Assembly (NCBI RefSeq): GCF_001648355.1
Contig: NZ_LXSL01000017.1
Span: 1 to 64,000 of the forward strand
Reading direction: 5' to 3'
DNA: 64,000 nt
Source: Eikenella longinqua
GTDB lineage: Bacteria > Pseudomonadota > Gammaproteobacteria > Burkholderiales > Neisseriaceae
Part shown: positions 60,236 to 64,000 of the stretch, piece by piece
Position numbering within the stretch: the stretch's first letter is position 1
How the letters are laid out: every line of letters starts with the position of its first letter
The notes under the pieces: generated by a model
Database searches by the model: none
The model's input: only the letters and a program-made list of their open reading frames with translations
Told to the model about the DNA's origin: nothing
Position numbers and translations under genes: made by a program

Positions 60236-61000
60236 TTATTGCGGGGAGGAGACTGCCTGAAAATCGGGCGCAGAGGTGTGGCGAGGCGGCGGTGTGAGGT
60301 CATTAGGTGTTTCCCGGTATCGGTAGCACTGCGGCTTGCTTTCATTTCCGTGCTGTTCGCAGAAACCGTATTTATTACACTCAACACCTAAGTTTTTTTC
60401 GCCATACAGCCAGCAATATAAATCGCATCCGGAAAGTGCGTGGATATTTATTCCTCGCCAAGAAAAATCATCTAGCGGTTTGCTCACTTCCGGGTGAGGT
60501 TCGCTGGAAATAAATTGTTTTTCGTCCACTCCTATAAATCTCGGCATATTCTCAAGCTGCGCATAAATATTTCCTTCCAAATTTGCCGGGCGACCATGCA
60601 AGGTTTTATCAAACTCTACCCGCTGCCAGCGGCCATTGATGGCCTGATATTGTCGATAGGCGAAAGTTTCGTTCCAGTCGTAACAAAGGCCTGGCCGAAC
60701 AATGAGGTTCCATACACCTTGTTTATCCCGATCCAAAATTAACAGCTGCCATTTATCCGACTATTCCGGCGGAATATCCAGCCCTTTGGCATCAATCACG
60801 CGGATACTCTGCTTATTTAGACTTTCACGGTTTTCCCAATTGGCAGAACGTTCGGTAAGAATCACCGTACCGTCGCTCAGCCGCACTTCTTCCTGCCAAG
60901 TGCGTGGCGGATCCAGGCTGAAGAGGACGTATTTGGCGGCAAGGATAAACAGCCAGACGAAAAAGGGTGCGCCGATCAAGAAAAACAGTGCTTTCTTCAT
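60236..61000 (-). pseudogene. hypothetical membrane-anchored protein interrupted by an amber codon
   Basis: One reading frame of 254 sense positions is split by TAG at 60761-60763. The 5' part (ATG 61000, GGAG ribosome site) has a single transmembrane segment (MKKALFFLIGAPFFVWLFIL) and ends VIDAKGLDIPPE. The 3' part continues in the same frame without any start except a TTG (SDKWQLLILDRDKQGVWNLI, then WRGINIHALSGCDLYCWLYG and a Cys-rich end CNKYGFCEQHG). PPE-Y-SDKW would be a natural reading, so TAT/TAC to TAG. Family unknown. The C-terminal tail contains a DUS translation (FQAVSS). Confidence 0.75.
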
Positions 61001-61020
61001 GATGTTCTCCATATTTGGGG

Positions 61021-61107
61021 AGAGAGGCTACCTGAAAAATGCAAACCTACGGGTTGCCACTACTTGTTTTCAGGTAGCCTTCCGCGCATTGGCAAAGGCT
61101 ACCTGAA
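61021..61107. repeat. cluster of three eikDUS after tamB
   Basis: A facing pair at about 61023-61080 and a third copy at about 61097-61109, downstream of the tamB stop and upstream of the interrupted gene. Confidence 0.6.
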
Positions 61108-61158
61108 AAATCTTGAGACATACGCTAAACCCTTGCGGCGGCTTGGCCAAACGGCCGG

Positions 61159-64000
61159 CTAATCGAAGCGGATGCTGTAGCGCACTTCGCCGCTCACGGA
61201 ATCGGTCCCCACGCGGCTGATGGCCTGCAGGGTGCTGTTGATCTGCCAAATCAGCTTCACGGCCTGGTTGGCGCTGGTGATGCTGTATTCGTAGCCCAGA
61301 TAAAGCTCGTTGGTGATGCGTTTGCCGAAGGTGATGACTTGCTCGGCTGGGTTGAGCTCGCCGGTTTGGGTGTTGCGGGTGCGGCGGGTGGTCATGCCGA
61401 AGTCGTCAAGGAGGCCGATTTTGTCGTTGATGTTGCCGGCCAGGAAGGCGCCGGCGGCGGCGGCCACGGCGGCTTCGTCGCTTTCGTTGCCGCTGCTGGC
61501 ACGGCCGAGGATGAGCCAGGAGAGCTTGTCTTTGTCGCTCATCGGCTCGCTGGCCACCAGGCTCACGCGCGGGTTATCCAAGCTGCCGAGCACTTCCACG
61601 CCGGCGCCCACGGGGGAATATTTGCGGGTGGCGCGCAGGTTGAGGTTGGGCGAGGCGAGGGGGCCCACGAAGGAAATCTGGCCTTTGTCGATCACGAGGT
61701 CTTGGCCGTAGGCTTTGTATTGGCCGCGCACGATGTTTACCGTGCCCACGGCGCGCACGTTTTCTTTGGGGCGGGCGCTAAGGTGGAGCTTGCCGCCGAG
61801 CAATACGTCGAGCCCTTGGCCGCTGAAGCGGAAGCTGTCGTTCAAGTCGAGGGAGAGGTCCATTTCCACCGGGGTGGTGGCGCCGGCGGCGGCAGGTTTT
61901 TCTTCGCCAAGCACCACCACGTCGTCGTCGAGCCCGGGCATGCTGGATTTTTGGAAGCCGAAGTGGCCGCTGTCTACTTTGAGCTCGCCGGTGAGCGCCA
62001 TGCCGCGCCCGGGGTTGTAGAGCAGGCGGCTGCCGCCGCTGAGGGTGAGCTTGCGGTTGGGGGTATCGAGGATGGGGTAGCGGGCGAATTGGGCGGAAAC
62101 GTCTACATCGGGCGTGGTGCCAGTGAGGTTGACGCGGCCTTTGAGCTCGACGTTGCCGTCTTTGCGGGTGAATTTGAGTGAATCCACCAGCCAGTCGCGG
62201 CCTTGGAAGCGGGAGGTGAGGCTGCCGTTATCCAGAATCACGCCGGTGTTGCGGTCGCGGTAATAAAGGTTTTTGCCGGTGGCGGTGCCGTTGAGGCGGG
62301 GCTCGCCCACGCTGCCGGACACGGTGGTGTCCACGGCCAGCTCGCCTTTGGCGCTCATGCCGCCGGGCAGGAGGTTGCGGATGGCGTCGAGGTCGGGGAT
62401 GTTGAGTTTCAGGTAGCCGCTGATCGGGGCTTGGCTGATGGCGTTGCCAAACTGCTGGCTAACGGCCACGGAGGCGTCGAGCGTGCCGTAGCGGGTTTTG
62501 CCGGTGAGGCGGTTGTCGATGCGGCCGCTGTGGAAGCGGGTGTCGAGCACGAGCTTGTCTAAGCCGAGCGATTGCTGGCGGTAGGGGATGACGATGTCGC
62601 CGGATTGCTGGGAAAGTTTCAGGTAGCCTTGGGCGTCGCGGCTGTAGCGCAAGTCCCAATCGCCGGCAATCACGAGGGGGAATTGCACGGTTTTGTCGTT
62701 TCGGGCGAGGCCGAGCAGGTTGTCGAGCTCTTGCAGGTGCAAGCGGTCGGCGCTGCCTTTGCTGCTGATGCCGGTTTGCTTTTCCCACACGAAGTTTTGC
62801 AGGTTGAGGCTGCCGCCCATGGCGGCCCAGCGGGCGTTGTCGAGGCGCACGCGCTTGGCGCCGGCTTCAAGCTGGATGGGATTGAGTAGCTTGAGGTTGA
62901 AGGCGCCGCCGATGTCGAGCTGGCCGATGCGACCGTTCCATTGCTGCTCGTCGTTGAGCCCGCCGTTGGCGGCGAGGTTGAGGCGGAAGGGCTTGCCGCT
63001 GAGGCTGAGGCTGCTGCTGCCGTTGATGCTGTGGCTTTTGCCGCTGCCGTTGGCGCTGAGGTTGAGGCTGTCGATTTGGGTGCTACCGATGTGGATTTGC
63101 CGGCCGTCGAGCTTGATGTTGAGCGGCTGGCTGAGGTCGGGCGAGCCTTTGAGGTCGAAATCGAGGCGGGCGATGCGCACGGCGTTTTGCACGGCGAGGC
63201 TGTCGGCGTGGCCGTGCAGGTCGGCGGTGAGCTTGGCAGGCTCGCCGGCGAGGAAGCCTTGGGCTTTCAGGTAGCCGGTGAGGCCGAAGCCGAAGAGGTT
63301 GAGGTTGGGGGCGTCGATGTCGAGATTGAGGCGGTCGCCGGCTTTGCCGAAGCTGCCGTCGGCGCGGATGCGGTTGCGGCCGAGCAGGAGGTTGACATTG
63401 GCTTTGGGCAGGTGTTCTTGCTCGTAGCGCAAGTCGGCACGGCCGGAGAGGGGGGCGCCGGAGAGGTGGCTGTGCTGCCAATCGAGCAGGAGCTGGAGGC
63501 TGGGGCTGCTTGCCAGCGTGCCGTCGAGCTCGACGCTGCCGTTGATGCTGCCCTGCGGCAATTCGGCGAGCACGGCGGCGGGGTTGAAGCGCTCGGTGCG
63601 GATATGAGCGCTGAGTTTGCGCTCTTGAAACAGCTCGAGCGCGGCTTCGCCTTGGAGCTCGCCGCCGTTGGCGGGGCTGATTTTGACTTCGCGCAGGGAG
63701 AGGGTGCGCTGGCGGTTGGTTTTATCGGTGAGCAGCTGGAAGGTGCCGCTGGTGCCGGTTTGGCCGGCTTTGAGCTGCCAATCGGCCTGCGGGCTGCCGA
63801 GGCTACCTGAAAGTTTGATGTTGCCGTCTAGGCTGAGGGCGAGCTGCTGCTTGAGGATGTCTTGCAGTTTGAATTGCTGCACGGCGGCATCGACGGCCAT
63901 GTTTTGTGTGGCGCTGTCGATGTTGCCGTTGAAGGTGAGGCGGCCGCCGGCGGCAAGCTCAGTGGCCATGTCTTCAAGGTGCAGCTTGCCGCCGGTATCT
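61159..64000 (-). CDS. tamB: translocation and assembly module protein TamB (partial, 5' end outside window)
   Basis: At least 947 residues to the right edge; the start lies beyond it. AsmA/DUF490-type long beta-sheet protein spanning the periplasm; moves phospholipids to the outer membrane and works with TamA. The repeats of amphipathic beta strands (LNLNIDA, GELQGEAALELF), the family C-terminal part (VNIVRGQYKAYGQDLVIDKG, then LASPNLNLRATRKY, VLGSLDNPRVSLVASEPMSD, then KDKLSWLILGRASS) and the end TDSVSGEVRYSIRFD fit TamB. In-frame eikDUS encode GYLKAQG, GYLKLSQQ and GYLKLNIPD. tamA would be expected just beyond the right edge. Confidence 0.93.
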   Translation of the reverse strand, partial: DTGGKLHLEDMATELAAGGRLTFNGNIDSATQNMAVDAAVQQFKLQDILKQQLALSLDGNIKLSGSLGSPQADWQLKAGQTGTSGTFQLLTDKTNRQRTLSLREVKISPANGGELQGEAALELFQERKLSAHIRTERFNPAAVLAELPQGSINGSVELDGTLASSPSLQLLLDWQHSHLSGAPLSGRADLRYEQEHLPKANVNLLLGRNRIRADGSFGKAGDRLNLDIDAPNLNLFGFGLTGYLKAQGFLAGEPAKLTADLHGHADSLAVQNAVRIARLDFDLKGSPDLSQPLNIKLDGRQIHIGSTQIDSLNLSANGSGKSHSINGSSSLSLSGKPFRLNLAANGGLNDEQQWNGRIGQLDIGGAFNLKLLNPIQLEAGAKRVRLDNARWAAMGGSLNLQNFVWEKQTGISSKGSADRLHLQELDNLLGLARNDKTVQFPLVIAGDWDLRYSRDAQGYLKLSQQSGDIVIPYRQQSLGLDKLVLDTRFHSGRIDNRLTGKTRYGTLDASVAVSQQFGNAISQAPISGYLKLNIPDLDAIRNLLPGGMSAKGELAVDTTVSGSVGEPRLNGTATGKNLYYRDRNTGVILDNGSLTSRFQGRDWLVDSLKFTRKDGNVELKGRVNLTGTTPDVDVSAQFARYPILDTPNRKLTLSGGSRLLYNPGRGMALTGELKVDSGHFGFQKSSMPGLDDDVVVLGEEKPAAAGATTPVEMDLSLDLNDSFRFSGQGLDVLLGGKLHLSARPKENVRAVGTVNIVRGQYKAYGQDLVIDKGQISFVGPLASPNLNLRATRKYSPVGAGVEVLGSLDNPRVSLVASEPMSDKDKLSWLILGRASSGNESDEAAVAAAAGAFLAGNINDKIGLLDDFGMTTRRTRNTQTGELNPAEQVITFGKRITNELYLGYEYSITSANQAVKLIWQINSTLQAISRVGTDSVSGEVRYSIRFD

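Noticed and set aside
58415..60391. A 658-codon plus-strand reading frame opposite ridA and waaA
   Set aside because: Gly/Ala/His-rich composition and exact opposition to two well-supported genes show that it is an antisense shadow.
1..64000. CRISPR arrays, tRNA or rRNA genes
   Set aside because: The regular short repeats are DUS copies at irregular spacing; no T-loop/anticodon arrangement or rRNA sequence was recognised by eye. A tRNAscan or Rfam run would settle it.

Overview
The window comes from a Neisseriaceae chromosome, most likely Eikenella. The 12-mer AGGCTACCTGAA, the Eikenella dialect of the DNA uptake sequence (eikDUS), occurs dozens of times on both strands, often as close inverted pairs just past gene ends where it forms terminator hairpins. 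Gene content is also neisserial: an RmpM-like OmpA protein, an ESPR autotransporter, LigE, TspB/Zot phage genes and a Correia-like element. The backbone is GC-rich; AT-rich patches with few eikDUS mark accessory DNA.

Layout. (1) 1-3.0 kb: decayed filamentous prophage on the minus strand (tspB-like gene with a frameshift, a small ORF, and the 3' part of zot). (2) 3.0-7.8 kb: an accessory island on the plus strand. It holds a 5'-truncated tandem AAA ATPase, a Sir2 enzyme, two proteins resembling the nucleotide-modification-associated families Nmad3 and Nmad2, a PP2C-type phosphatase with an in-frame stop, and a small repeat protein resembling the 4-fold beta-flower family. This is the best candidate for an undescribed conflict or stress system. 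(3) 8-13.1 kb: rmpM-like gene and a 1495-residue autotransporter. (4) 13.5-33.8 kb: housekeeping genes (coaBC, cardiolipin synthase, ispA, xseB, antiporter, rsuA, macro domain gene, priA, ribF, ybaK, ilvC, metF, lrgAB, acyl-CoA dehydrogenase). A Correia-like element and a macro gene framed by 57-bp inverted repeats lie in it. (5) 33.9-36.1 kb: orphan Imm1 immunity gene, a membrane protein, and ligE framed by 57-bp direct repeats. (6) 36.3-47.1 kb: a DUS mosaic. A three-gene fragment of an aryl-polyene type cluster carries Neisseria AG-DUS, followed by nested decayed IS elements, mfd with simDUS and carB with the classic Neisseria 10-mer. Natural transformation from other Neisseriaceae is the simplest explanation. 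(7) 47.1-64 kb: an AT-rich nuclease-like gene, then yaaA, a low-MW phosphatase, a methyltransferase, a paired M16 peptidase set, ampD, Ivy-like and adhesin-E-like secreted proteins, ridA, waaA, an amber-interrupted gene and tamB running off the right edge.

Functionally the core is ordinary metabolism and envelope biology (CoA, isoprenoid, branched-chain amino acid and folate steps; cardiolipin, Kdo, TamB, RmpM). The notable features are accessory: the AAA-Sir2-Nmad-PP2C island, the repeat architectures built around eikDUS, and foreign-dialect DUS inside imported genes. I saw no tRNA, rRNA or CRISPR array.
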